Positions 16,586 through 25,285 of a stretch of DNA of 35,688 bases are shown here, piece after piece (the stretch's first letter is position 1; each line of letters begins with the position of its first letter). The notes below the pieces were generated by a model. That model did no database searches and had not been told where the DNA came from. It was given only the letters and a program-made list of their open reading frames with translations. Both the position numbers and the translations under genes were made by a program. The stretch comes from Nitrospira lenta (GTDB lineage Bacteria; Nitrospirota; Nitrospiria; Nitrospirales; Nitrospiraceae). The stretch covers positions 1 to 35,688 of the forward strand of contig CAMDPZ010000022.1 in assembly GCA_945905765.1 (NCBI GenBank). The letters run 5' to 3'.

Positions 16586-17479
16586 TTACCGGCGCACCGC
16601 ATGGCCGCCGAAGGCGTTGCGCAACGCGGCCAGCATTTTCTCCGCGAAGGATTCGCTTTGCCGCGATCGGAAACGAGTGAACAATGCCGTCGCGAGCGTC
16701 GGGACCGGGACATCCTTCTCGATCGCATCGGCAATCATCCAGCGGCCTTCGCCGGAATCCTGCACGTACCCTTTTAACTGTTCCAGTCTGGGATCTTCTT
16801 TCAAGGCGCCGGCTGCCAATTCCAAGAGCCAGGAGCGGACGACGCTGCCGTGCATCCAGAGGTCGGCGATCTTGGCGAGGTTGAGCTGGTAGTCGCTTTT
16901 CGCCATCAGCTCGAAGCCTTCAGCATAGCCCTGCATCATGCTGTACTCGATTCCGTTATGGACCATCTTGACGTAATGGCCTGCGCCGACTCCTCCGACG
17001 TGGGCCCAGCCCTGTTCCGGGGCCAGGGTCGCGAAGACCGGCGCGAGCTGTTTCACTGGCGCCTCGTCGCCACCGATCATCAGGCAGTAGCCGACGGTTA
17101 AGCCCCAAATGCCGCCGCTGGTGCCGGCATCGACATAGTGGATCTGTTTTTTCTTGAGATCTGCGGCCCGCCGCACATCGTCGTGGAATCTGGTGTTGCC
17201 GCCATCGATGACCGTGTCGCCAGCCTGGAGGAGCGCCGCGACGGCCTGTACCGTGTCTTCCGTCGGCGCGCCGGATGGGACCATGATCCAGACCGCGCGC
17301 GGGGCCTTGAGCTGGCCGACGAGATCCTCGAGCGAGGAGGCGCCGACACAACCGACTCCGACGGCCTGTTTGACCAGATCCGCCGAGCGATCGTAAACGA
17401 CCACCCGGTGCCGGTCTCGCTGCAGCCGGGTGACCATGTTCATGCCCATTTTCCCCAGCCCGATGAATCCGATATCCAT
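16586..17479 (-). CDS. gnd: 6-phosphogluconate dehydrogenase, short (GndA/YqeC) type
   Basis: The 297-residue protein starts MDIGFIGLGKMGMNMVTRLQ, a Rossmann NAD(P) site. It has the substrate and catalytic segments GTSGGIWGLTVGYCLMIGG and GHYVKMVHNGIEYSMMQ, the latter with the catalytic lysine. It lacks the long C-terminal tail of the 470-residue enzyme, placing it in the roughly 300-residue decarboxylating group often called GndA or YqeC. It converts 6-phosphogluconate to ribulose 5-phosphate and CO2. It is the first gene of the gnd-zwf operon. Cofactor preference (NAD or NADP) cannot be told. Confidence 0.95.
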   Translation of the reverse strand: MDIGFIGLGKMGMNMVTRLQRDRHRVVVYDRSADLVKQAVGVGCVGASSLEDLVGQLKAPRAVWIMVPSGAPTEDTVQAVAALLQAGDTVIDGGNTRFHDDVRRAADLKKKQIHYVDAGTSGGIWGLTVGYCLMIGGDEAPVKQLAPVFATLAPEQGWAHVGGVGAGHYVKMVHNGIEYSMMQGYAEGFELMAKSDYQLNLAKIADLWMHGSVVRSWLLELAAGALKEDPRLEQLKGYVQDSGEGRWMIADAIEKDVPVPTLATALFTRFRSRQSESFAEKMLAALRNAFGGHAVRR

Positions 17480-17625
17480 AGAAACTCCTTCTGGTGCTGT
17501 CGTGGAGGGCAGGATCGAGCAGGCGCGACCCTCACAGGGGAGTCTATCCTCTTAGGGGTTTTGCCTCCACGAATAACTGACAATCTGCATGCGAGGGCGG
17601 AATGCTGGCCGAATCCCTATTCCCG

Positions 17626-18411
17626 TCAGTCGATTCTGGCAGGATTGGGCACGTCCTTAAAGAGCAGGTCGGCCAGGTCGCGGCCGACGTTGAGCCGCTC
17701 TGCCAGGGTGGTGGCGGTCAGGAACCGCCCGGCCAGATCGCCCAGCGTGGCCTCGCGGGAGGCGATGAATTTGAGCGAGTCTACCGGCGCGGTCAGCCAG
17801 AAGCCCCGTAGCCGGAAGAAGGCGTTGATGGCGTCATCGAAAAACATCGATAGCAGATATTGCGCGGTGGCCGGTCTGTCGGCCAGATCCCGGGCCTTCC
17901 CAAGCCAGTGGAAACATTCCGCCTTCATGCGGATCTGTTCATTGATGCTGACAGGGGGCGGTCCCTGTCGGAACCGCTGGTTGGCTCGTTCCAACAGTTT
18001 AGCGCCGAGGCTTTCGTGATCGAAGAGGATGCGGGCTTTGCGGAGCAGCGAGGGGAGGCGCGGCGAATAGGGGAGGTCCTCTTCCATTTCGCGATAGCCG
18101 CGATACCGGATGTCGGCCAGGCGATCGGCGACACGGACGATTTCGTGGCCGTCGGCCTGTCCCTTGACGAGCGCAATGAGATCGATGTCGCTGTGCGTGG
18201 TGATGGCGCGCCGCACGCTGGATCCGACCAGGATCACGCTGACGAGATCGCCTCCGCGGCGGCCGCGGACATGGCGCAAGGCGATGGCCACAAGCTCTTC
18301 GTAGCCCGGTTCGACGATCGGGTCCGGTTGCTCAGGCGGCTCCGGCATGGCGAGCAGTTCGGCGTTCAATTCTTCTGAGGTGGGGGTCGGGTGCGTGACC
18401 GGGCTATCCAT
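17626..18411 (-). CDS. Nucleotidyltransferase-fold protein
   Basis: The 261-residue protein has an NTP-transferase (Pol beta-like) core in VILVGSSVRRAITTHSDIDL: a Gly-Ser motif and then the metal-binding SDIDL pair, followed by a helical C-terminal domain (about 140-260). Such proteins adenylylate or otherwise nucleotidylate small molecules, RNA or proteins; the substrate here is unknown. The third carboxylate is not obvious. The ATG at 18411 starts two bases after the TAA of the 75-residue gene, implying coupled translation. A longer frame to 18564 overlaps that gene and is rejected. Relationship to antibiotic or MNT-type transferases is possible but unproven. Confidence 0.82.
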   Translation of the reverse strand: MDSPVTHPTPTSEELNAELLAMPEPPEQPDPIVEPGYEELVAIALRHVRGRRGGDLVSVILVGSSVRRAITTHSDIDLIALVKGQADGHEIVRVADRLADIRYRGYREMEEDLPYSPRLPSLLRKARILFDHESLGAKLLERANQRFRQGPPPVSINEQIRMKAECFHWLGKARDLADRPATAQYLLSMFFDDAINAFFRLRGFWLTAPVDSLKFIASREATLGDLAGRFLTATTLAERLNVGRDLADLLFKDVPNPARID

Positions 18412-18413
18412 GT

Positions 18414-18641
18414 TTAGGTTCCCTGTGCGAGCTGAATATGTTTCGGGAGCGATCCCAGCCAGTCGTCGAACGGTTGATCCGCATCGACGATGATTTCCAG
18501 TTTGCCATTGGTCAATTTCCGGACCAGGCCCGGGCTTTCCGGAGACAAGGGAATCTCCACCCATTCGCGGTTCAGGCCGAGCGAGTCGGTGAGCTCCAGG
18601 ATCCGGCTGATTTGTTTGAACGAGACCACGTCTAACGGCAT
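18414..18641 (-). CDS. Small unknown protein upstream of nucleotidyltransferase
   Basis: A 75-residue protein, MPLDVVSFKQISRILELTD at the start, mixed alpha/beta in appearance, with an acidic C-terminal half (IIVDADQPFDDWLGSLP). No motif is recognised. The ATG at 18641 is chosen because GGAG lies six bases upstream; in-frame ATGs at 18662 and 18689 are less well placed. It is stop-to-start coupled with the nucleotidyltransferase and starts 60 bases after the threonine aldolase gene, so all three may form one transcript. It could be a partner or regulator of the transferase (inference). Confidence 0.7.
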   Translation of the reverse strand: MPLDVVSFKQISRILELTDSLGLNREWVEIPLSPESPGLVRKLTNGKLEIIVDADQPFDDWLGSLPKHIQLAQGT

Positions 18642-18701
18642 TGGTGCTCCATCTTGAGGCATTCTAGATTTCAGTGGGGGAGGTGTCAATGAGCGGGAGG
18701 C

Positions 18702-19733
18702 TCATGTTTCCAGCACACGGGCAAAGATCTCGCAGGCTTGATCGGTCATGGCGCTGGAGATATCCAGGTGGGTGACGGCGCGAAAGCTGGTTCCGCCGAG
18801 GGAGTTGATCAAGAGCCCCTCCTGTTTCAGGGCTGCAACCAGCGCCGGGGGCGTCAGCTTGTGGCCGATGACGTCGAAAATGACGATGTTCGTGTCGACG
18901 TCTTGCGGGCTGATCCTGACCGTGGGGATCTGTTGCAGCCGACGCGCCAGCTTCTTGGCATGGTCATGATCCAATTTCAATCGCGCGATATGGTGCTCCA
19001 GCGCATAGATGCCGGCGGCGGCCAGGATGCCGGACTGTCTCATGGCGCCTCCATACATCCGGCGCAGCCGCTTAGCCCTGTCGAGGAGGGCCAGATCGTT
19101 CATCATGAGCAACGCGCCGGCCGGCGCCCCCAGGCCCTTCGAGAGACAGACCGACAGGGTGTCGAAGTGTTGAGCATAGGAGGCGGGCGGCAGGGTGGTG
19201 GCGGCGATGGCATTGAACAGTCTGGCCCCATCCAGATGCATCGGGATGCGATGGGTGTTTGCCAGTGCGCGAATCCGTTCAATCGTCGCCAGCGGATAAA
19301 TCGTGCCGCCGCCGCTATTATGGGTGTTCTCCAGACAGATCAAGCCCGTTTGAATCGTATAGGGGTCCGTGGGGCGGATGGCCGTTTCCACCTGCTCGGC
19401 CGTGATGAGGCCCCGGTTTCCCACGACCCAATGGAGCTGAACTCCGGCCAGCGCTCCTGCTGCCCCCTGTTCGTACCGCACGATATGGGCTTTGCTCTCG
19501 ACGATGACTTCCTGGCCCGGTTGTGTGTGGAGGCGAATGGCCAGTTGATTGCCCATGGTGCCGGAGGGCACGAAGAGCGCGGCCTTTTTCCCGAACATCG
19601 CCGCCGCCATCTCTTGGAGGCGGTTTACGGTGGGATCTTCGCCATAGACATCGTCTCCCACCTCGGCGCTGGCCATGGCTTTGCGCATGGCATCGGTGGG
19701 TTTCGTGACGGTATCGCTGCGTAAATCGATCAT
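18702..19733 (-). CDS. ltaE: Low-specificity L-threonine aldolase
   Basis: The 343-residue fold-type I PLP enzyme starts [20 protein letters not shown], the family's signature N-terminus. [23 protein letters not shown], the cofactor-contacting [11 protein letters not shown] and the Schiff-base lysine in [16 protein letters not shown] are all present. It cleaves L-threonine or L-allo-threonine to glycine and acetaldehyde, and may work in either direction. A frame running upstream to 19904 adds 57 unlike residues and is rejected. It is divergent from proA across a 300-base gap. Confidence 0.93.
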   Translation of the reverse strand: MIDLRSDTVTKPTDAMRKAMASAEVGDDVYGEDPTVNRLQEMAAAMFGKKAALFVPSGTMGNQLAIRLHTQPGQEVIVESKAHIVRYEQGAAGALAGVQLHWVVGNRGLITAEQVETAIRPTDPYTIQTGLICLENTHNSGGGTIYPLATIERIRALANTHRIPMHLDGARLFNAIAATTLPPASYAQHFDTLSVCLSKGLGAPAGALLMMNDLALLDRAKRLRRMYGGAMRQSGILAAAGIYALEHHIARLKLDHDHAKKLARRLQQIPTVRISPQDVDTNIVIFDVIGHKLTPPALVAALKQEGLLINSLGGTSFRAVTHLDISSAMTDQACEIFARVLET

Positions 19734-19933
19734 GGGATATGCGTGAGCCTGCGCCACGTCCTTTGGTTCGGCGCATTCTAGCAAATATTCCCGCTGTGCG
19801 GGAGGATTGCATCTTCCTCTTTTCCTCCTAGAGGGGGTAGGCGGGCCGTCCTTCACTGCGCGCATCGACCGAGCACATTCCGATTGTGCGCGGTCGGCGA
19901 GCAAGGAGGATGGTCCGGCTGCCCCCTCCCTGC

Positions 19934-19963
19934 TTTACGTGCGAAAAAACCGCGTGCTATAGT
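19934..19963 (+). promoter_or_regulatory. Candidate promoter for the ProA-like gene
   Basis: TTTACG (19934-19939) and TATAGT (19958-19963) are separated by 18 bases, 70 bases before the ATG at 20034. The -10 box matches 5 of 6 consensus bases. Confidence 0.5.
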
Positions 19964-20000
19964 TGCCGGCAAGTTTTTGAAAGAGCAGCGAGAGAGAATC

Positions 20001-20024
20001 ACGTTTCACGTTTGACGTTTTACG
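20001..20024 (+). repeat. Tandem ACGTTT-N heptamers in the proA leader
   Basis: Three consecutive heptamers ACGTTTC, ACGTTTG and ACGTTTT, then a partial ACG, run directly up to the GAGGGTG ribosome site of the ProA-like gene. Confidence 0.7.
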
Positions 20025-20033
20025 AGGGTGAAC

Positions 20034-21398
20034 ATGCCTGAAGTCCCAGTTAAGCTCTACATTGATAAGCTATTGAAAGACTGCCGTATTATGACGAGGT
20101 CTCTCGCGCTCTTGCCGGGCCCTGTCAAGGACAAGGCCTTGCGGGCCATGGCGGATCGATTGGCGGCTGACGAGGAAAAGATTCTGGCGGCGAACGAAAA
20201 GGACGTGGACGCGGTCGGGAAGTCCTACGAGGCCGACGTCATGAAGGACCGGATGAAAGCCGCCGTGGCCCGCTTACGTATGACCTCGGACGATATCAAG
20301 GAAATGGTCGACCGTCTCCGTTTGATTGCGGACCTGCCTGATCCGGTTGGCGTTGTGACCTCACGATGGGAACGGCCGGACGGATTGCAGGTCAGCCGTG
20401 TGCGTGTGCCGATCGGGGTGATCGGCGTGATCTCGGAATTGAGTCCGCTCATCACGGTGGAGTCGATTGCCCTCTGTTTTAAGTCGGGAAATCTCTGCGT
20501 ATTTCGTGGCGCGCCTGAGTGGGGTTTGACGCAAGAGGCGATCGGGACAGGTCTGCGCGAAGCGGCAGAGGCGCAGGGGGTGCCGGCCGGTTCATGGGTC
20601 ATCATCGAACGGGCGGAAAAGGAAGTGGCCGTCGAGCTGATCCGGTCCGGCAAGAGCCTCGATGCCATTATCCCGCGGGGCGGGGCCGGTCTCCGCAAGG
20701 TCGTGGTTGAGCAGGCGAAGATGCCGGTGCTCTGCAACGACGGGGGCCTCACGCATATGTATGTGGATGCCGACACCGATATGCCGATGGCGCAAAACGT
20801 GGCGATTAGCTCCAAGGTTCAGAAGGCGATCGCCTCGAACTCGCTGGATACCTTGCTGGTGCAGCAGGTGATCGGGCGGCAGTTCCTGCCTCCGTTGGTC
20901 AACCGCATGCTTGAAGAATTTAAGATCGAAGTAAGGGCCTGTCCGAAGACGATGGCCCTCATGGGGCAAATGGCGATGACCGGCCATGCCTCGATCATTC
21001 CGGCGAACGAAGAGGATTGGCATACTCAATTCCAGGGGCGCGTGTTGGCCGTCAAGATGGTGGCAAATCTGGACGAGGCCTTGGCTCATATTGTGGCGCA
21101 GGGTCCCTGTCTCACTGCCGTCATCGCGACGACGAGTTATGAGTCGGCCATGCGGTTCACACGTGAAGTCGATGCGAGCGCGGTGTTCGTGAATGCCTCG
21201 TCCCGGCTCAATGCCGGCGATAGCTATGGTTTTGGCGCCGATATCGGCCTGAGCGGTTCGCGGCTCCATGCCAAGGGTCCGATTGGCCTGGAGCAATTGA
21301 CCTGCGAAAAGTATGTGTCGTTCGGGTCGGGCCAACTGCGGTATCCGCATCCGGTGCCGGAGGCGTATTTTGACGCCATCATGCTGAAGAGGCCGTAG
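20034..21398 (+). CDS. proA: ProA-like glutamate-5-semialdehyde dehydrogenase homologue lacking catalytic Cys
   Basis: The 454-residue protein is homologous to gamma-glutamyl phosphate reductase over its full length. It shares RVPIGVIGVISE, SLDAIIPRGG, MPVLCNDGGLTHMYVD, EVDASAVFVNASSRLNAG and LHAKGPIGLEQLTCEKY. ProA reduces gamma-glutamyl phosphate to glutamate semialdehyde, using a cysteine in an R-P-x-x-C-N-x-x-E-T-L-L motif. Here the matching stretch reads KAIASNSLDTLLV: Ser268 (codon 20835-20837) stands where that cysteine is expected, and Asp replaces Glu. It may be a divergent paralogue with another reaction, or inactive. The ATG at 20034 has GAGGGTG just upstream. No proB is adjacent. 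Confidence 0.85.
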   Translation: MPEVPVKLYIDKLLKDCRIMTRSLALLPGPVKDKALRAMADRLAADEEKILAANEKDVDAVGKSYEADVMKDRMKAAVARLRMTSDDIKEMVDRLRLIADLPDPVGVVTSRWERPDGLQVSRVRVPIGVIGVISELSPLITVESIALCFKSGNLCVFRGAPEWGLTQEAIGTGLREAAEAQGVPAGSWVIIERAEKEVAVELIRSGKSLDAIIPRGGAGLRKVVVEQAKMPVLCNDGGLTHMYVDADTDMPMAQNVAISSKVQKAIASNSLDTLLVQQVIGRQFLPPLVNRMLEEFKIEVRACPKTMALMGQMAMTGHASIIPANEEDWHTQFQGRVLAVKMVANLDEALAHIVAQGPCLTAVIATTSYESAMRFTREVDASAVFVNASSRLNAGDSYGFGADIGLSGSRLHAKGPIGLEQLTCEKYVSFGSGQLRYPHPVPEAYFDAIMLKRP

Positions 21399-21457
21399 GC
21401 GCCTGCTGAACAGGCTCTCCAGCTTCGTTCTCGGCTCATCGAAATCCTCAACGTACC
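21399..21457. repeat. Degenerate left half of the dispersed repeat, copy D
   Basis: From the base after the TAG of the ProA-like gene, the sequence follows the left half of the 125-bp repeat (CTGCTGAA, CCAGCTTCGTTCTCG, ATCCTCAACGTACC) with several changes, and stops at the position of the inner hairpin. Confidence 0.75.
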
Positions 21458-21498
21458 GATTGAAGTTATCGGAGGTCGGAAGTACTGGAGGGGCTTTT

Positions 21499-21531
21499 CC
21501 GTTCGCCAAGATCCATTGTACTGGCGAACGG
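21499..21531 (+). other. Perfect 10-bp hairpin in the methyltransferase leader
   Basis: CCGTTCGCCA (21499-21508) and TGGCGAACGG (21522-21531) are exact reverse complements with a 13-base loop. The hairpin lies after truncated repeat D and before the methyltransferase; it could be a terminator or leader structure. Confidence 0.45.
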
Positions 21532-21623
21532 CCACACAAAGTGCGGTTTGTACCTCCTCCGGGTTCGACTTATCCGTGGCCTCGCTGGAAAACCTGTTGA
21601 GCCGGCGGGTCGAGGCTGCATTC

Positions 21624-22808
21624 ATGATTAACGATTCACGGTTGCCATCGCTCCATTCACACCTGGCTTGGTGGGGTCTTCGTCCCTTCACGTCGGACGA
21701 GGCCTATTTCCAGTGGCAGAGGGAAGCCCTCTCGCCGGATGAGATCGCTACCCTACATCGACAGGTCGAGCAGAAACGTCGCGGATCGTCGACCGACGAG
21801 GTGGCGTTCTACGATGCCACGGCCCATCCGAACATCCTCCCGGTCCTCTATAGCCAACGGTACGACTATTATCTGGCTATCGGTCAGCGCGTAGCAGATC
21901 GCCTCGGTGAGGCCCGGTCCATTCTCGATGTCGGCTGCGGCGTCGGCATCCTGACGACGTTCTATGCGAGGCAATATCCGGACAAGGCGTTCGTGGGGAT
22001 CGACCGCTCGCCTCTTTCGATTGCCCGTGCGCAAGAGCAGGCACAGGCCTTGGGCTTAACCAATGTGCGGTTTGATTGTCTCGACCTCGATCGCGTCGCC
22101 CCTGCTGGTGCCTACGATCTGATCCTTGCCACCCATGCCCTTGTACAAGCGGAGCAGGACCCAGGCCTTCCCAGTCGTAGTTGGCGCACCTTTGAGCGTG
22201 CCAGCGAGAGTCAGCCACAAACAGATTTTGAACAGCGAACGGGGATCGGTCCCAGGCTCGATTGCTTGAGCTCGCTGCTTGCTGCCGAGGGGCGCATGAT
22301 CCTTTTTGAGAAAACCCGCCAGTTGGCCAGGCGAGTTCCGTTGCAACGGGCCTTGGCGGCAAGAGGCTTTGGCTTGATCGAGCAGCCGGAGTTGATCCGC
22401 TATCGTCTGGTGGAAGAAGTAGCCGATGATGGGCCCTTCTATCTATTGGGAAGGGGAGACTCGCGCCGGTTTCGCTGGGATGAATCGCCGGAGCCGGATG
22501 AAGGCCCTCACTTCGATCGAGCCAAATTGAAAGCCGGTTCAACCGATTCAGGCGAGCCTCTCTATGAGAACCATTGGCCTTCCGCGCAGATTGCATGGGA
22601 GCAGTTGCACGCGAAGCATCTCTTGAAAGAGACGACGAAACAGGAGCCGGATGGACGCCAGCTCCATGTCGAGCTTGGACAGGCAGAGGAGGGAGTCTAT
22701 CTCTACTGCGCCAACACGTTGGATCAGCGTCAGCTGGTCCTTCTCGAGCCTGCCAGCAGGGCCCTGCTGGCAGCGTACTATCAGGACATTGCCGCCAGCG
22801 CGCTGTAG
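21624..22808 (+). CDS. Class I SAM-dependent methyltransferase
   Basis: The 394-residue protein has a Rossmann methyltransferase core around ILDVGCGVGILTTFYA (motif I), FVGIDRSPLSIARAQEQA (motif II) and DLILATHALVQ (motif IV region). About 35 residues precede a segment with LAWWGLRPFTSDEAYFQWQR, and there is a C-terminal extension of about 180 residues. The substrate is unknown. The ATG at 21624 has GAGG eight bases upstream. An in-frame GTG at 21576 would add 16 plausible helical residues, and the extended frame to 21516 overlaps a hairpin and is unlikely. It ends in TAG immediately before repeat copy B. Confidence 0.83.
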   Translation: MINDSRLPSLHSHLAWWGLRPFTSDEAYFQWQREALSPDEIATLHRQVEQKRRGSSTDEVAFYDATAHPNILPVLYSQRYDYYLAIGQRVADRLGEARSILDVGCGVGILTTFYARQYPDKAFVGIDRSPLSIARAQEQAQALGLTNVRFDCLDLDRVAPAGAYDLILATHALVQAEQDPGLPSRSWRTFERASESQPQTDFEQRTGIGPRLDCLSSLLAAEGRMILFEKTRQLARRVPLQRALAARGFGLIEQPELIRYRLVEEVADDGPFYLLGRGDSRRFRWDESPEPDEGPHFDRAKLKAGSTDSGEPLYENHWPSAQIAWEQLHAKHLLKETTKQEPDGRQLHVELGQAEEGVYLYCANTLDQRQLVLLEPASRALLAAYYQDIAASAL

Positions 22809-22933
22809 CAGGATGCTGAAAAAGCCCGCCAGCGGCGTTCTCGCCTCGAAAGCATCCTCAACGTAGCCCAGAGGCTACGCCTCCGGTGCTTTCATCGGCT
22901 GCGGCCTTGCTGCCGGACTTTTTGAGCATCCTG
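22809..22933. repeat. Dispersed 125-bp palindromic repeat, copy B
   Basis: Same ends as copy A. The middle stem is GAAAGCA/TGCTTTC and the inner stem GTAGCC/GGCTAC, so both differ from copy A with pairing kept. It starts at the base after the methyltransferase TAG (22806-22808). Confidence 0.93.
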
Positions 22934-23078
22934 CGAGAAGTTACTTTCTTGTGCCGCAATCGCGTGCCAATACTTGTATGAATAGTTACAGGAGCCTCCC
23001 TAGTTTACTTTTTTCGTGGAACGGTGCAAGCTCTTATCGGTCACAGGCCCTTCCCGTTCAACTGGGATGAGGTGACTC

Positions 23079-25007
23079 ATGGATACTAGCCTCCCTCCTC
23101 TTCCTTTCGTGCTCATCGTGGACGATGAGCCGGATATCTGTACCGCCCTGAGTGATTTTCTGAAACATGCCGGGCATGAGGTTCGTACGGCGCAAACTGG
23201 ACGCGAGGCCTTGCGCGCAGTCGAAGAGGGGCAGGTCGGGGTTGTGATTTTGGATCTTGGCTTGCCGGATCTGAGCGGATTGGAAGTCCTGCGCGGGGTC
23301 AAAAAACTCGATCCCTTCCTCCCGGTCATTGTGCTTACCGCCTCCACGCAGGAGCATGATACGGTAGAAGCTCTTCACCACGGCGCTTTCACCTACCTGA
23401 CGAAGCCGTATAATTCCTACGAACTCCGGTTCACGCTCCGTCAAATCGCTGATGAGCAGCGGTTGGCCTCCAAGGCTGCGCAAGCAGAGGAAGATCTGAG
23501 CGCCAGTGAAGAACGGTTTCGCGCTGTGGTGGGCGCCACGCCTGATGCAGTGTTGTTAGCCGATTACAACGGAGTCATTATTCTATGGAATCAGGCCGCC
23601 GCGCGACTCTTCGGCTATGCGGAGGAGAACGTGATCGGGCAGCCACTCACGTTGCTGATGCCGCCACGATATAGGGAGGCGCATCAGGCAGGCATGACGC
23701 GTTTGGCTGCCACCGGCGAGGCCCGTGTCATGGGACGGACGGTCGAACTGCATGGGTTGAAGAAAGACGGGACCGAGTTTCCGTTGGAACTCTCTCTGGG
23801 GAGCGGGAAGAACAAAGGCAGGACTTTTTTTAGCGGAATCATTCGTGACATTACGAACCGTAAACAGGCCGAGGAGGCGAAGCAACAGGCGGAAGCGCGC
23901 TATCGGAGCGTCGTTGAGAATGCGGTGGAGGGGATCTTTCAGTCGACACCGGATGGGCGGTTTCTGATGGCCAACCCCAGTCTGGCCCAGATGCTGCGTT
24001 ACGACTCGCCTGAATCGCTGGTTTCAACCGTCACGAATATCGGGCTTCAGCTCTATGCCGATCCCAAGAAGCGGGATGAGGTTCTGGTCGAGTTAAACCG
24101 GTCCGGGGGCCTGCGGGGATTTGAGACGGAGCTGATCTGCCGTGACGGCAGCGTTATTTCTGTGTCGGTGAATGCGAGGGAGGTGCGCGATCAGCAGGGA
24201 GCCCTCCTCCATTATGAAGGGACGATCGAGGATATCAGTGAGCGGAAGCGTTTGGCGGCAGAACTTCTGGAGGAGATTAAAGTGGCGGAGGTGACCCGAG
24301 CTCTGGGAGATATCGGCCACGATGTCAAAAATATGCTGATGCCGGTGTTGAGCGGCGTGGATCTTTTGAAGGAGGAAGTCCACGAGATCCTCGACCGTTT
24401 GGCGTTGAAGGGGGAAGGGGCGCAGGCCGAGGCGCATCGGAAGGTGAGCGGTGAGCTGGTCGGCATGGTCGTCAACAATGCCCGCCGCATCCAGGACCGC
24501 GTGAGGGAGCTGGCCGATGCGGTGAAGGGGGTCACGACGGCGCCGGAATTTAAGCCCTGCCGGATCGCGACCTGTGTGGCCGACGTGATGACCTCGCTCC
24601 AGCGGTATGCGGCAGAGAAGGGGGTCGTGTTGCATGCTGAAGGTCTGGAATTGTTGCCGGTCATTCAGGCGGATGAACGCCGCTTATTCAATGCCTTCTA
24701 CAACGTGATCGATAATGCGATTCCGGAAGTCCCTCCCGGTGGATCCGTGACGGTGCGCGGACAGGTCGAGGCGGGGGCGGAGAGGCTCCTGATCTCTGTC
24801 GTCGATACGGGGAGAGGGATGCCTCCGGAGGTGCGGGACTCGCTATTTACCAGCCAGGCGATCAGCCGGAAGGCCGAAGGCACAGGGCTTGGCACGAAAA
24901 TCGTGAAGGATGTGGTCAGTGCCCACAAGGGATCGATTGCCGTTGAGAGTGAACTGGGCCTGGGGACCACGATCCACATTCGGCTTCCCCTCAATAGCGT
25001 GAGGTAG
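23079..25007 (+). CDS. Receiver-PAS-PAS histidine kinase
   Basis: This 642-residue soluble sensor has an N-terminal receiver domain (about 10-125: DDEPD, phosphoacceptor Asp59 in LDLGLPD, Thr87, Lys109 in LTKPY). Two PAS domains follow (about 142-265 and 270-395, each ending in a DI-x-RK signature), then an H-box with His414 in DIGHDVKNML. The ATPase domain has N box NVIDNAIPE, G1 DTGRGMP and G2 GTGLGTKIV. The receiver ahead of the sensor domains suggests it is phosphorylated by another kinase and then relays by its own kinase. The H-box is HDxKNML rather than the usual HExKNPL. AGGTGACTC precedes the ATG. No cognate output regulator is adjacent. It has no membrane segment. Confidence 0.93.
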   Translation: MDTSLPPLPFVLIVDDEPDICTALSDFLKHAGHEVRTAQTGREALRAVEEGQVGVVILDLGLPDLSGLEVLRGVKKLDPFLPVIVLTASTQEHDTVEALHHGAFTYLTKPYNSYELRFTLRQIADEQRLASKAAQAEEDLSASEERFRAVVGATPDAVLLADYNGVIILWNQAAARLFGYAEENVIGQPLTLLMPPRYREAHQAGMTRLAATGEARVMGRTVELHGLKKDGTEFPLELSLGSGKNKGRTFFSGIIRDITNRKQAEEAKQQAEARYRSVVENAVEGIFQSTPDGRFLMANPSLAQMLRYDSPESLVSTVTNIGLQLYADPKKRDEVLVELNRSGGLRGFETELICRDGSVISVSVNAREVRDQQGALLHYEGTIEDISERKRLAAELLEEIKVAEVTRALGDIGHDVKNMLMPVLSGVDLLKEEVHEILDRLALKGEGAQAEAHRKVSGELVGMVVNNARRIQDRVRELADAVKGVTTAPEFKPCRIATCVADVMTSLQRYAAEKGVVLHAEGLELLPVIQADERRLFNAFYNVIDNAIPEVPPGGSVTVRGQVEAGAERLLISVVDTGRGMPPEVRDSLFTSQAISRKAEGTGLGTKIVKDVVSAHKGSIAVESELGLGTTIHIRLPLNSVR

Positions 25008-25017
25008 AATGCGTCGT

Positions 25018-25278
25018 TCAGGCGCGCGGGGCCTTTGCGTGCGCGCTTTGTTTGATGGCCAGCACGAGGAGGTCCTGGTCGCGAATCGCATAGAGAATGC
25101 GGTAGTCGCCGTCGCGCACCCGGTAGAGATGGTCGAGGCCTTCCAGTTTTTTTGCCTCGGGGGCGCGCGGCTGATTCTTGATTGTTTGGAGCCATTTGGC
25201 GAGGGCCTTGCGCAATGGCTTGTCGAGGGCTCTGAGTTGTTGTTCGGCAGGAGGCGCCAGCAAGATTGTGGAAAGCAT
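25018..25278 (-). CDS. RelE/ParE-superfamily toxin
   Basis: An 86-residue protein with the RelE fold pattern: helical N-terminal half (APPAEQQLRALDKPLRKALA), then KKLEGLDHLYRVRDGDYRIL and the C-terminal strand LLVLAIKQSAHAK. RelE toxins cleave mRNA on the ribosome; ParE relatives poison gyrase. The basic residues in YRVRDGDYRI favour the RelE type. It starts seven bases after the antitoxin gene and is convergent with the kinase. Confidence 0.9.
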   Translation of the reverse strand: MLSTILLAPPAEQQLRALDKPLRKALAKWLQTIKNQPRAPEAKKLEGLDHLYRVRDGDYRILYAIRDQDLLVLAIKQSAHAKAPRA

Positions 25279-25285
25279 CGGTCTG

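Larger units (their letters stand above)
19734..20033. other. 300-bp divergent intergenic region ltaE/proA
   Basis: No gene is seen. The region holds a short hairpin CCCGC/GCGGG at 19790-19802, a longer imperfect hairpin at 19866-19896 (GACCGAGCACA against TGTGCGCGGTC, one mismatch), a promoter for proA at 19934-19963, and tandem ACGTTT heptamers at 20001-20021. Confidence 0.6.

Noticed and set aside
18738..19724. A 328-codon plus-strand frame opposite threonine aldolase
   Set aside because: The minus strand encodes a full L-threonine aldolase; the plus frame has no domain or ribosome site.
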